From NCBI GenBank assembly GCA_963667455.2, contig CAXXFR010000013.1, positions 62,001 through 126,000 on the forward strand: a stretch of DNA of 64,000 nt, read 5' to 3'. Every line of letters begins with the position of its first letter. Position 1 is the first letter of the stretch. The position numbers and the translations under genes were made by a program. Below the pieces are notes generated by a model. It made no database searches and had not been told where the DNA came from. It saw only the letters and a program-made list of their open reading frames with translations. This DNA is from Bin55 sp963667455. Its GTDB lineage: Bacteria; Pseudomonadota; Gammaproteobacteria; Pseudomonadales; Azotimanducaceae. Below, piece by piece: positions 33,822-42,972 of the stretch.

Positions 33822-34883
33822 ATGACCTTGAATCTGGAGCAAACGAACGACTATCAGTCGCTTCTTCGCGACGGAATTCCCATTATCGATGTGCGTGCTC
33901 CCGCAGAGTTCGAGAAGGGAGCGATTCCGACTGCTGTCAACATACCGGTACTCAATGACGCTGAGCGAGCTGAGGTTGGTATCGCCTATAAGAAAAACGG
34001 CTCGAATGCTGCGGTAGCAAAGGGTCATGAACTGGTATCAGGCGATATCCGAAAGAGTCGACTGCAGCAATGCAACTCCTTTTTCGATGACCATCCCAAC
34101 GCTGTACTGTGTTGTTGGCGTGGTGGAATGCGATCGGAAATTGCCCAGCAGTGGATGGCAGAAAGTGGACGCCATGTTCCACGCGTAACTGGAGGCTCCA
34201 AAGCCCTTCGAACTTATTGTCTGTCCGTGCTTGATTCTGCTCGTTCGCGTAAATTCGTCATATTGGCAGGACTAACCGGATGCGGCAAGACTAAGTTGAT
34301 CGACTCTGTTGAGCCAACGATCGATTTGGAGAAGCTTGCGAACCATCGTGGCTCTGCATTTGGCCAGATGGGCTCGCCGCAACCTACTCCGATAGCGTTT
34401 GAGTTCGCTCTAGCAGCAGAATTGCTAAGAATTCCGGACGGCAAGCACATTCTGATCGAAGACGAAGGGAGAATGATCGGAAGACTGAAAGTTCCCGACC
34501 CGATCTTGGACTGCCTTGCTCAGTCACCGATAGTACAGGTGGAGTGCGACAGTTCTGATCGTGTTGAATTCACCTACGAGTCGTACGTTGTTGGCACGTC
34601 TGGAGATACGCTTCGCTCTAGGCTGTATAGGATTCGAAAACGCTTGGGACTTGAACGGCATGACGAGATTCTTGCTGCATTGGAACGAGCAAATGCATCG
34701 GGTCAGCTCCAGGATCATCATCGATGGATCGAATTGCTACTCAGGTGGTACTACGATCCGATGTACGAGTACCAATTGGCAAAGAAACAAGACCGAATCG
34801 AGATTCGCGGAGACGAGAAAACGGTTCGCTCCCACCTCCGTGACCATTACAACATTCGACGCAATGAGGCTCAATCCTACTAG
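33822..34883 (+). CDS. mnmH: tRNA 2-selenouridine synthase (MnmH/SelU)
   Basis: A 353-residue enzyme that converts 2-thiouridine at the tRNA wobble position to 2-selenouridine, through a geranylated intermediate, using selenophosphate. The rhodanese domain opens with PIIDVRAPAEFEKGAIP and carries the catalytic C98 in CCWRGGMRSE. The P-loop GLTGCGKT spans 150-157. LANHRGSAFGQMG and EDEGRMIGRLKVP are further family signatures. The length matches YbbB. No selD gene is in the window, so selenophosphate supply must lie elsewhere, or the enzyme mainly geranylates. Confidence 0.95.
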   Translation: MTLNLEQTNDYQSLLRDGIPIIDVRAPAEFEKGAIPTAVNIPVLNDAERAEVGIAYKKNGSNAAVAKGHELVSGDIRKSRLQQCNSFFDDHPNAVLCCWRGGMRSEIAQQWMAESGRHVPRVTGGSKALRTYCLSVLDSARSRKFVILAGLTGCGKTKLIDSVEPTIDLEKLANHRGSAFGQMGSPQPTPIAFEFALAAELLRIPDGKHILIEDEGRMIGRLKVPDPILDCLAQSPIVQVECDSSDRVEFTYESYVVGTSGDTLRSRLYRIRKRLGLERHDEILAALERANASGQLQDHHRWIELLLRWYYDPMYEYQLAKKQDRIEIRGDEKTVRSHLRDHYNIRRNEAQSY

Positions 34884-35493
34884 TCCGAGGTCCTCGAGTG
34901 ATCCGTGTCAGTTGGAGGTCGTGGCAGTTTCTTGTATTTTCCTAGAACGTAGCTATTGCCTATGGTGATCCTTCCACGAACAAGAGATCGCCTTGCGTGG
35001 CCACGCGGACTGTGTCGGTCACATAGCTCTTCAGCTAGTCCCGCTCAGCATAGCCAGAGACGCCACGAGTAGTAGCTCTGCCAAGTAGAGCCGCGCCGCG
35101 CTTCCGGAGCGGGGCTCGTCCGGTTCTTACACCAAGCGCCGAAAGCCATCAGTAGCCAGTCTCCATTTCTTGAAGACACCATCCTAACTTGCCAGCGAAA
35201 ACAATGGACATTCCGTATACAACTGCCCTGCGGATAAGGGTTTCTGTCGGTGCGTGGCAATCAAACGGAGTAGAATCCCTGAGAGTCGTTTAGCGTAACA
35301 ACGAAACTGACATGTCCGACCGGCTAATCGGACTGAACACCGAGGACGGCAAGTCCATTGCAATGACATACAGCCGCCCCTGCACATTGCCTTGGAAGGG
35401 TACAGTTAGCTCGCGTTCCATCGAATCAGCTATAGGACGATTGGATGAAAGTCATGGGAAACTACATAGCTACGAACTCGGATCGGATTTGAC
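34884..35493. other. Intergenic region at the left edge of an accessory island
   Basis: About 610 bases. A 75-codon frame from 35312 overlaps the next gene and lacks a ribosome site, so I do not call it. GC-rich symmetric pieces near 35090-35110 (GCCGCGCCGCGCTTCCGGAGCGGGGC) show no clear hairpin. I see no tRNA that would serve as an integration site. Confidence 0.4.
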
Positions 35494-35961
35494 GTGTCCG
35501 ACTCGCTCCTATCCGATGAACAGCTTAGTGCCCACGTGACTGAGACGAAGTACGTTACGAATCCCAAAACCAAGTGGCGCAAAAAACCAGGCGATCATAT
35601 GCAATTGAATTACTCTTTGCGGGATGCTCATGGAGCCAAGTACGGGATTTATGTGAGATACAGCTTAGCTGACGAAAGAGCATTCTCCTGTGGACTGATC
35701 CTAGTCCACCCAAGTCAAGGACGATTGCCGTTAGTCCGCTATAACGGTGCGAATCACCGCCATGGTGAAATCAAATATCAATGCCACATTCATCGAGCTA
35801 CGCACCAAGCGCAACAGGCAGGAAACAGGATCGATACACATGCAGTCTGGACTGATCGATATTCTTCATGGAAGGGAGCTCTTGAGTGTCTGATCAAGGA
35901 CTGCAACGTAGAGCGAATTCCACCACAGACATACGAAAAGGATATGTTTGATGACAGTTGA
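35494..35961 (+). CDS. Hypothetical protein paired with a DUF1828/DUF1829 gene
   Basis: A 155-residue protein with GTG start. It is rich in His, Tyr and basic residues (KYQCHIHRATHQAQQAGNRIDTHAVW) and probably a compact alpha/beta fold. I believe small partners of DUF1828 genes exist under names such as DUF6978, but I cannot check this one. Its stop overlaps the next start by 14 bases, indicating tight translational coupling, as in toxin-antitoxin or immunity pairs. The gene lies at the edge of a region with an IS element and an AbiE-like pair. Activity unknown. Confidence 0.65.
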   Translation: MSDSLLSDEQLSAHVTETKYVTNPKTKWRKKPGDHMQLNYSLRDAHGAKYGIYVRYSLADERAFSCGLILVHPSQGRLPLVRYNGANHRHGEIKYQCHIHRATHQAQQAGNRIDTHAVWTDRYSSWKGALECLIKDCNVERIPPQTYEKDMFDDS

Positions 35962-36733
35962 CTTCAATAATCTCCAATCGAGTATTCGAAAAAGCCTGAG
36001 TGACACCGTCGAGGTGCACCAGCGGGAAGACGGCATCTTCATGCTCGACACATCTTTTGCTTTTCCGGATGGCGACCACTATCCAATCTACCTGAGGGAA
36101 GCTAACTCCGGAAATCTTGAGCTGAGTGACCTTGGGCAAACTCTGATGCACATTAGTTATGAGAACGATGTGGATGCCCTCTATAGAGGGCGTCGAGCTA
36201 CACACCGAGAGCAAATTGTCTCACAGTGTGATGTACGTGAGAAGAATGGCCAATTCTTCGTCGAGACTACTCTAGATCAGATTGCTGAAGCACTTTTTCG
36301 TCTCGTTCAGGCAATTACGAAGATCTACGGATTAACCGAGTTTGGCCAAGTGCAACGCACATCGGATTTCAATAAAGAGCTACGCGAGATTCTATGCAGG
36401 AAGTTCGACGAAGATCGCTTCACCGAAGGCTACCTCATCAATGAGCTTGATAGTGCGGAGCATTACCCCGTTGACTTCTGTTTCAATGGAACGAATAGAG
36501 ACCCCCTTTTCCTCTACGGTGTACACAATCAAGCCAAGACTCGTCTCACGACCATATCGCTGTCGCACTTTAGGATCAATGGTCTTCAGTTTGATTCAAT
36601 CATAGTCTTCGAGGACCAATTGGAAATACCGAATAGCGACATCGCACGCCTCGAAACTGTATCAGGAACCACGGTGTCTTCACTTGCTGCAGAGAGAGAG
36701 CTTGAGCAGGCACTTCAAGTTCACTTGGATTGA
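35948..36733 (+). CDS. DUF1828/DUF1829 domain protein
   Basis: A 261-residue protein. The N-terminal part FPDGDHYPIYLREANSGNLELSDLGQTL (about 36-63) fits DUF1828, and the C-terminal half (ELREILCRKF, then DFCFNGTNRDPLFLYGV and SIIVFEDQLEIP) fits DUF1829. Proteins of this type are common in accessory regions next to small partner genes. Their biochemical role is not established to my knowledge. An ATGATG at the start gives two adjacent choices. The gene overlaps the preceding one by 14 bases. It is followed by about 280 bases without a gene and then the IS1595-family element. Confidence 0.75.
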   Translation: MMTVDFNNLQSSIRKSLSDTVEVHQREDGIFMLDTSFAFPDGDHYPIYLREANSGNLELSDLGQTLMHISYENDVDALYRGRRATHREQIVSQCDVREKNGQFFVETTLDQIAEALFRLVQAITKIYGLTEFGQVQRTSDFNKELREILCRKFDEDRFTEGYLINELDSAEHYPVDFCFNGTNRDPLFLYGVHNQAKTRLTTISLSHFRINGLQFDSIIVFEDQLEIPNSDIARLETVSGTTVSSLAAERELEQALQVHLD

Positions 36734-37014
36734 AGAAATTCGCAGATTCCGGACGGCGTTTTTGAGTCGTATGTCTTTCCTACAAATGCTCGTGCTATTC
36801 CACATTAGCCGGCGCATGCGTGTCACTCTCCACACCGGCCCGACCAGCACTAAATCGAGGTTCATCTTTCCCAGAGCTCGCCGATGGACCTTGTTGAATT
36901 CCATGCGGGCCCACAGAATTTCGAACACTGTCTCCACTACATGTCGAGCTTCTAGCTGGCAACCCCAAGAACGGGTTTTGGTCCGGCGCACGGAGATAGC
37001 AAAAAAAGGGGCTC
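36734..37014. other. Stretch between the DUF1829 gene and the IS element
   Basis: Open frames run through this piece on both strands, but none has a start with a ribosome site or a recognisable motif. The left end of the IS probably lies close to the transposase stop, near the A-run at 37003, where GC content rises. I could not find a matching terminal repeat on the other side. Confidence 0.35.
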
Positions 37015-37971
37015 TTATGTAGTATTCTGTGTATCGTTCAGTGATTGGCCGAGAAAATCGGCTTCCCGGCTCTTGTCCACGCGGAATTCGGAGCACGACA
37101 GCCAGGCAACGTAGTTGTCGAGATACCTGGTGGAAACTCCGCGATGAAAGTCGTTGATCGTCTTCTTCATCGTCAAGTGTCGGTTGTTCACGGTGTTCAG
37201 GTGCAGGCTTCCGCGACGTCGTTCGCCGGCCCGCTGGTTCAGTATCTCGTGGTGAAGTCCCAGGCGGCGGCTGGCCGAACTGTAGCTGGGATGCCCGTCG
37301 GTGACCAGCAGGGAATCGGGATCCAGCCAGGCCTGCAGCGTGAGACGAAGCGACGTCCTGGTCGAGTCCGGAACCTTCCAGCCGCGAGTCGCGGAGCCTC
37401 GAGCCACCGCGGTCACTACGGGAACCCATCCGCCTTCGCCGCCGTTGCCCCGCTCACGAGGGCAGCGCCGATCCTTTACAGTCCGATCCCCCTTGCCGCT
37501 CTCGCGGAAGTTCGTCTCGTCGAGCTCGACGACCCCGTTCAATCGCCCGTTGGGTTCGATTCCCTTCAGAAACCGATGCCTCCAGTGAAAAGCCGTGCGA
37601 TAGCTGATTCCGCATCGCCGGGCTGATTCCTTGAGCGTCAGGCGTTCCCGCATGCATTGTTCGTAGAGCTCCCACTTCTCCTTGTGCACCAACCCCTTCA
37701 AGTTGGTGCCGGTGAGGGCGTTGTAGGTTCGACGACAGCTCTCGCTGCGACAGCGAAAGCGAACAAGACCTTCGCTCTTTCCGTTCTTCACCACGCCATC
37801 CGATCCGCAGTGCACACACTTTCGCGATCGATCCAGCTCCTTCTCGCGTTCCGCGACCTTGGCGGGCATCGCCTGATCGGCGGCATCGAGAACGTTGCGC
37901 GCTCTCTCCCTCTGTCGAGGGGTCAGACGCTTGGCGTCGCGCATCCAAGCGGAGAATTCGCTGTGGTTCAT
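37015..37971 (-). mobile_element. IS1595-family transposase
   Basis: A 318-residue transposase, noticeably GC-richer than its surroundings. The N-terminal zinc ribbon is CVHCG ... FRCRSESC (about residues 53-80), followed by a helix-turn-helix-like ARRCGISYRTAFHWRHRF. The ISXO2/IS1595 catalytic core has ELDETNFRES near 147, LLVTDGHPSY near 220 and the NRHLTMKKTINDFHRGVSTRYLDNYVAW region. The frame is intact, so the element may be active. A promoter-like TTGG-TATAATCC sits about 40 bases ahead of the start. Terminal repeats and target duplication could not be resolved by eye. Confidence 0.88.
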
Positions 37972-38103
37972 GACAATCCAGAAAAATCAACGAGTTGTTT
38001 GGATTATACCAACTTGTTAGGACTAAATCCACAGATTCTTACATTTGAACCAAAAAAGGTTACCTTGAAACTCGCTGGAATTCACTGACACTTGATTGAG
38101 ACT

Positions 38104-38619
38104 ATGGCAATCCCGAAACACAATGAAATCAACCCTGACATTGTCTCGAAAATTGTTCGAAATGCGATCATCAAAGCTGCCAAGGAGTACGAGGAACGTT
38201 CAAACTACCTTGCGAACACTATGCACATTCCTGAATACCTAGTGGGAGAGCGCATCTATGATACGCCATGGAAAAACTTGAAGGTAGAGAGTGTGTCGGA
38301 TCTCGATGAACCAATTTCCGTTAGACTTGATGAACCCACCAAGGATACTAAGAAATTGTCAGGATAATCCGGCAGAATTCCACGTGAATTATCTGGAGGC
38401 AAAAAGCATGATATCTATGTATATATGGGAGGCCGGCCAAAGTTCATTATTGAATCCAAAATATTTTATAATAGATATAATGTATTCGACGAGGACTTCG
38501 GTCGCTTGAAGAATGCAGTCAGAGGAGAGAGTTCATTAGAGTACGGAATGCTTGACATCAGCCGGCAAGAACTGAACGAGTGGATAGCCGACCCCAGGCT
38601 TAAGACCCGGAGATGTTGA
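38104..38619 (+). pseudogene. Nuclease-like gene interrupted by an in-frame stop
   Basis: One continuous reading frame runs from ATG 38104 (TTG 38092 is an alternative) to TGA 38619, broken only by TAA at 38365-38367. The first part is helical (NEINPDIVSKIVRNAIIKAAKEYEE). After the stop it continues SGRIPRELSGGKKHDIYVYMGGRPKFIIESKIFY in two consecutive stretches, where HD ... IIESK looks like the D ... ExK of a PD-(D/E)XK nuclease. It ends in LDISRQELNEWI. About 170 residues would result if the stop were read through. The gene is AT-rich, follows the IS at about 130 bases and precedes an AbiE-like pair, so decay of an acquired nuclease gene is the simplest reading. Confidence 0.6.
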
Positions 38620-38800
38620 TCGAGCATCGATGGCTTACTCGGCCAGCCCTCCTATCCTGACGGGCGAGTGCGTCACGAGAACGGCTCACGACGAATTGTT
38701 GTGGACAAACCCTGGGGTCGGGCACTGCAACAGATGCCTGCCAAGTAATTATGGTATTATTGCAACTACGTTTCTGACATCGAGAACGAGAAATCGTCCA

Positions 38801-39397
38801 ATGCTTAGCCTTCCAAAGAGGATTATGGAGTACAGCAACTCCTTGCCAGAGACCACGCCGTTGTGCCCATCCGCGTTGCTTCACCTAGGCAATCGGGCAG
38901 CCGTCGACCAGGCATTGTCTCGACTTGCTAAGTCGGGCGAGCTCATGAGAATCTGCCGTGGCGTTTACATGCGACCGGTCGAAACTCGTTTCGGACGATG
39001 TTTAACCAATGTTTGGGAGGCGATCGCAGAACTCTCAGCGATGTGGGGTGAGACGATAGTACCGTGCGGAGGTGCAGCGGCCAACTATCTTGGATTGACG
39101 ACGCAGAACCCAATTCGGGAGGTCTATCTGACGTCGGGACCGAGTCGAAAACTACATTTCGGCAAATTCAAGGTTGAATTACGCCACGCACCACGCTGGC
39201 AATTGGTGGCACCAAATCGGAAGGCTGGTGCGGTGGTGCGTGCTTTGGCTTGGCTTGGTCCCGCTGAAGTTGAGGACGGGCTCGAGGCAGTGTTGCCCGA
39301 ACTCTCGACGGATGATATCGAGGAACTGGCCGCCGCGCGTGCCGTCATGCCTATCTGGATGGCTGAGCCAATAAGTGCACTCATCGCTCATGGCTAG
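38801..39397 (+). CDS. AbiEi/DUF6088-like antitoxin
   Basis: A protein of about 198 residues. I chose ATG 38801 because the family-like sequence begins there. A longer frame from 38630 adds 57 residues of poor protein character. It opens with a winged-helix module (SALLHLGNRAAVDQALSRL, then AKSGELMRICRGVYMRP), typical of AbiEi-type antitoxins that bind their own promoter, and continues with an alpha/beta domain (PCGGAAANYLGL, HAPRWQL). The toxin gene ATG overlaps its stop by eight bases. This is the antitoxin of a probable type IV pair. The N-terminal wing likely autoregulates. Confidence 0.8.
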   Translation: MLSLPKRIMEYSNSLPETTPLCPSALLHLGNRAAVDQALSRLAKSGELMRICRGVYMRPVETRFGRCLTNVWEAIAELSAMWGETIVPCGGAAANYLGLTTQNPIREVYLTSGPSRKLHFGKFKVELRHAPRWQLVAPNRKAGAVVRALAWLGPAEVEDGLEAVLPELSTDDIEELAAARAVMPIWMAEPISALIAHG

Positions 39398-40409
39398 AAC
39401 GTTTTTCCATCAACTGCCGATAGCAGACCGACGCACTGCTCTGATCTCGATTCAGCAACAGACAGGACACCGGGCTTTTCTGTTGGAGAAAGACATTTGG
39501 ATAGTAGCAACTCTCGATGTATTGTTCAGCGCACCATTTGGGGAACACTTGATCTTCAAGGGGGGTACTTCGTTGTCCAAGGTGTGGGGAGCGATTAGAC
39601 GTTTCTCGGAAGATTTAGACATTACGTACGACATTCGAGCCTTCGCACCCGATTTCGTGAGTGGTTCAAACGAGGAGGCATTGCCCCCGACACGTAGTCA
39701 GGAAAAGCGTTGGTCACGTGCGATCCGAGCACGACTCGTCGAGTGGGTCCACGATCAAGCATGTCCAACGTTGAGGGATGAACTGTTGCGTTCTGGATTC
39801 GATGCGGAGGTTCATGCTGACGGAGATTGTCTATATGTCCATTACGAACCGCTGTTTGAGAGGATAAGTTTGATGCGACCGGAGGTAAAGGTCGAATTTG
39901 GCGCTCGGTCCACTGGCGAACCACGCAAGCAAGCGACTGTGTTGTGCGACGTAGCTGAGCACTTACCTCATCTCACTTTTCCTGAAGCACGTCCCTCGAC
40001 AATGCTGGCCGAACGCACCTTCTGGGAAAAGGCAACCGCCGTTCATGTGTATTGTCTTCAGCATCGTGTTAGAGGCCAACGTTGGTCAAGACACTGGCAT
40101 GATCTTGCACGTCTTGACGAGGCTGGTATAGCCTCATCCGCACTGATGGACCGTGACCTCGGACTCTCAGTGGCTCGCCACAAGTCGATCTTTTTCTCCC
40201 ACAAAGATGTCCAAGGAAACCGTATCGACTATACGTTGGCGATTACGGGCCAACTGCAACTAGTCCCATCCGGTGCAGCGCTTGAGATGCTAGCCAAGGA
40301 CTACTCGGACATGCTCGAGGACGGAATGTTGCTCGACGAGAGCGAGCCGTTTGAAGTCTTGATGGAGCGTTGCGCATCAATCGAAGCTTCTGCCAATGCA
40401 GCTGTCTAA
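39390..40409 (+). CDS. AbiEii/AbiGii-type nucleotidyltransferase toxin
   Basis: A protein of about 339 residues starting at ATG 39390, which overlaps the antitoxin stop. The nucleotidyltransferase core is visible as HLIFKGGTSLSKVWG (about 55-69) followed by RRFSEDLDITYD (about 71-82), the GG(T/S) and DxD of AbiEii-like toxins. A later PSTMLAERTFWEKATAVH is also characteristic. Known members (AbiEii/MenT-type) transfer nucleotides to tRNA or other RNA and stop growth, giving phage resistance. All core residues look intact, so the toxin should be active if released from AbiEi. Confidence 0.85.
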   Translation: MARTFFHQLPIADRRTALISIQQQTGHRAFLLEKDIWIVATLDVLFSAPFGEHLIFKGGTSLSKVWGAIRRFSEDLDITYDIRAFAPDFVSGSNEEALPPTRSQEKRWSRAIRARLVEWVHDQACPTLRDELLRSGFDAEVHADGDCLYVHYEPLFERISLMRPEVKVEFGARSTGEPRKQATVLCDVAEHLPHLTFPEARPSTMLAERTFWEKATAVHVYCLQHRVRGQRWSRHWHDLARLDEAGIASSALMDRDLGLSVARHKSIFFSHKDVQGNRIDYTLAITGQLQLVPSGAALEMLAKDYSDMLEDGMLLDESEPFEVLMERCASIEASANAAV

Positions 40410-40684
40410 TAAGACATTAGCGCCAATTTGATCTGATCGGTATTCCATCGGCTTGACTTTCTCAAAAGGAATACACACAGATTGGGACAGTCTCAGAAGA
40501 CTGTCATGTTTTGACATTACTGTGAAATACTGAAACTCTAAGGAAAGCCAAGCTTGTCAGACACGTAGACAGGCATAACGATCATGAAGTCGTCGATGAT
40601 CGTGTTCTACCAATTGAGTGTAATCCAAGCAAGCATTTGCGCTTGAGGTTTCTCTGACTCTCTCCTTGAGAATCTCGATCGTGA

Positions 40685-41590
40685 TCAGAGGTAAGACCTC
40701 ATTGCTGACATGACCTCCTCCAGCTGATCATGGTGTGTCCAATGGCCGGCATTGTCGACATCGATGAGCTGGATGTCTTGAAAGTGCTTCAGCGTGTCGT
40801 CTTGTCCAATTCTGTGCGGATAGCCATCTTTTGAGTTGATTATGAGAACGGGGCAGGTGATCTGCTTCCACAGGGCAATCATGTCTTGGTCTGGGATGTC
40901 ATAGGGGGTTCCTGCCCGAGTGTGATTGTCGAACTTCCACGAATATGTTCCGTCTTCGTTTTGGTTGCTCCCATGAATCGTCAGAAACTTTGCTAGTTCC
41001 GGCGTAAGGTGGGGATTCGCCGTTTGCATGCGACCAAAGGCTTCTTCTACGCTGGGATACCTGCGAGGGATTCTTCCAGCCATTTCACGGTTCGAATTGA
41101 TCCAGCTACGCAAAAGAGCTCGAGGATCATCGGCAAGAGGGGAGGGGTAAAGCCCAATCGGCTCGATCATTACCAATCGGCTTACGCGTTCTGGATAGAG
41201 TCCAGCAAACAGTGCCGCGATTGTTCCTCCCATCGAGTGGGAGACAATCACAACATCATCGAGTCGTCGTTGGCGAACCAGTTGCTCGATGTCGCAGACA
41301 TATTCCAATAGCGAATAACTACTTCCTCTAGTCCACTCGGAATCTCCGTGTCCGCGAAGGTCGGGAACAACGATGTGGAAGTCTGATCGAAACTCCTGAG
41401 CTAGACGGTCCCAAGTACGCCCATGGTCACGAATACCGTGAATGAGCAACATGTGGGGAGCGGAATCGTTTCCCCAATCCAAGTACTGCAATCTCAGACG
41501 TTGGGAGAAGTAAGTGTGAGTTGTCGGAGCGGGTTGGTGGGTCGGTGCTGACATTCGATCTTCCATTCCAGTCAAAAGTGAATCTGACAT
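40685..41590 (-). CDS. Alpha/beta hydrolase (paralogue of the one at 14.5 kb)
   Basis: A 301-residue alpha/beta hydrolase. HGIRDHGRTWD is the oxyanion loop, DLRGHGDSEW follows, the nucleophile Ser is in SHSMGG near 117, and His is in NAGHWTHHDQ near the C-terminus. It shares the exact stretch SNQNEDGTYSWKFDN and much else with 14486-15355. ATG 41554, aligned with the start of its paralogue, is a good alternative start that would shorten the protein by 12 residues. The SRPBCC gene lies 15 bases upstream, suggesting joint transcription. Substrate unknown. Confidence 0.88.
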   Translation of the reverse strand: MSDSLLTGMEDRMSAPTHQPAPTTHTYFSQRLRLQYLDWGNDSAPHMLLIHGIRDHGRTWDRLAQEFRSDFHIVVPDLRGHGDSEWTRGSSYSLLEYVCDIEQLVRQRRLDDVVIVSHSMGGTIAALFAGLYPERVSRLVMIEPIGLYPSPLADDPRALLRSWINSNREMAGRIPRRYPSVEEAFGRMQTANPHLTPELAKFLTIHGSNQNEDGTYSWKFDNHTRAGTPYDIPDQDMIALWKQITCPVLIINSKDGYPHRIGQDDTLKHFQDIQLIDVDNAGHWTHHDQLEEVMSAMRSYL

Positions 41591-41605
41591 GTCTTGACCA
41601 TTGAC

Positions 41606-42298
41606 TCAATTCTTGCTGGTGGGTTTGTGGTACGCCTTGATCAAGAGATCATAGAGAAGAACAAGCGGGTGGTAGTTCATAGTGAACTCGCGATCGGCAG
41701 CGTAGGATTCGAGGCTGTCAATTCCGCTGTGCCAACCAGCCAAAACTCCCGCCCAGTGAGTGCCTTCACCTCCATGTTGCTCTGCTCCAGTGTTCGGAAG
41801 ATCGCTCTTGACGTGCTCCGGCACGGTCATCTTCGCAACGGGCCGGTCGATGAGCCTCACACGACTCTGCGTGTCGGATAACGGTTCGGCTCGCAACTCC
41901 GAATAGCCTCCTTCATCTGCCCGGAATCGAATCCGATTCATTGGATCGAGTATCTCTATGACACCTCCCCAGGTGGGAAACTCGAATCGACCACCAATCT
42001 TGGGTTCCATCTTGGTCTCAAACATCCAAATGCTGAGTTCGGAGGCCGTAGAGATGAGTTCCCAAGCACGGGGTAGGCCGATGTCCAACGTTCGTGTGTA
42101 TACGACCATCCCTCGTTTACGTAAAACGCCACAACGACTTGCAGCATTCGTTAGCTCTTTCCAATCGGAGAAACCGAGGCTGGAGGCGGTCTCTTGCTCA
42201 ACCATTGAAGTGTCTAATCGGTTTGAGCTAGCCAGCTGTGCCACTTTGTCGAGCAGGAACTGCGACGTGGCCTGTGCTGATTGCAACGGTCTTACCAC
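41606..42298 (-). CDS. SRPBCC (START-like) domain protein
   Basis: A 230-residue protein. After a helical N-terminal region of about 60 residues, the rest follows an AHSA1/SRPBCC pattern: VVYTRTLDIGLPRAWELISTASELSIWM, then PKIGGRFEFPTWGGVIEILDPMNRIRF and a C-terminal helix with EGTHWAGVLAGWHSGIDSL. These folds bind hydrophobic ligands. The specific function is unknown. It is 15 bases upstream of the alpha/beta hydrolase start and probably cotranscribed. Confidence 0.8.
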   Translation of the reverse strand: MVRPLQSAQATSQFLLDKVAQLASSNRLDTSMVEQETASSLGFSDWKELTNAASRCGVLRKRGMVVYTRTLDIGLPRAWELISTASELSIWMFETKMEPKIGGRFEFPTWGGVIEILDPMNRIRFRADEGGYSELRAEPLSDTQSRVRLIDRPVAKMTVPEHVKSDLPNTGAEQHGGEGTHWAGVLAGWHSGIDSLESYAADREFTMNYHPLVLLYDLLIKAYHKPTSKN

Positions 42299-42972
42299 TC
42301 TATTCTCCGATTCTCGGGTAGCAATCTACATCGGCGCGACAGACTGCAACCAGGAAAAGAGTCGATCCTAATTCCACGTCTTGAGGTTGAGGGGATCGCG
42401 AATCTCTAGGCGACTCAAGGTCGGACCTCGTGAAACCGATGACCGGACAAGCCTCGGTTGAGATCATGTAACAGACGCGAACGTTAACCCAGTAGTTTCA
42501 ATGCCGTAAACAGCAGTGTTGCGACAGCGAGCTGGGAAATGGTGATTTTGACCAAGAGACTGTTAATTGCCGCGTCAATATGGTCATTCGAGAGCCGTTT
42601 ACAGCAGTCCAAATCACTTCACTCCCGAGGTGGGGCAGTTGGATAATGGTACACGGCCTTAAAGGGTATTGACCTTACCAAGCTTCAAGACACAGAGCCT
42701 CTGACAGCGTTCCCGCTTGCGGTCTGGCGCTAGCAAGTGTGGCGATTCAAGTGCTCTCGGTTGACCTCGTGATGTCGAGACCCACGGGTACTCCCTTCGT
42801 GACTTGGATGGGTGGTGGAGGGGGATAACCAGAGTCTCTCCACCACATCCCTCTCAATTGGACGGAGCCGCAGTTGCCAAGTTAAACGAAGTGCAAATTC
42901 GTGTGAACTCAACCCTATGTGTTGTTGTCATACAAAGTCTTGACCTGTCATTTCGTATCAAAGGAGGTTGCG
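42299..42972. other. Intergenic region ahead of rtcB
   Basis: About 670 bases with no gene supported. It holds the leader hairpin at 42806-42850. A tRNA-like phrase near 42630 (AGTTGGATAATGGTA) does not fold into a cloverleaf. No sigma-54 type TGGCAC-N5-TTGC promoter was seen, although rtcB genes in some bacteria use one. Confidence 0.4.
42806..42850. promoter_or_regulatory. Leader hairpin upstream of rtcB
   Basis: GGATG-g-GTGGTGGAG (42806-42820) pairs with CTCCACCACATCC (42838-42850) with a single bulge around a 17-base loop. It lies about 120 bases before the start codon and could be a terminator, an attenuator or a protein-binding structure. Confidence 0.45.

Noticed and set aside
35312..35539. 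A 75-codon frame starting at ATG 35312
   Set aside because: It overlaps the better supported gene at 35494, has no ribosome site and no family resemblance.
36680..37429. A 249-codon minus-strand frame through the IS and its flank
   Set aside because: It is a shadow of the transposase gene with Arg/Ser-rich composition and no motif.
42630..42705. tRNA-like phrase AGTTGGATAATGGTA with CCTTAAAGG nearby
   Set aside because: The would-be anticodon stem (ACGGC against GGTAT) does not pair, no TTCNANNC arm follows, and the acceptor ends pair over only four bases.
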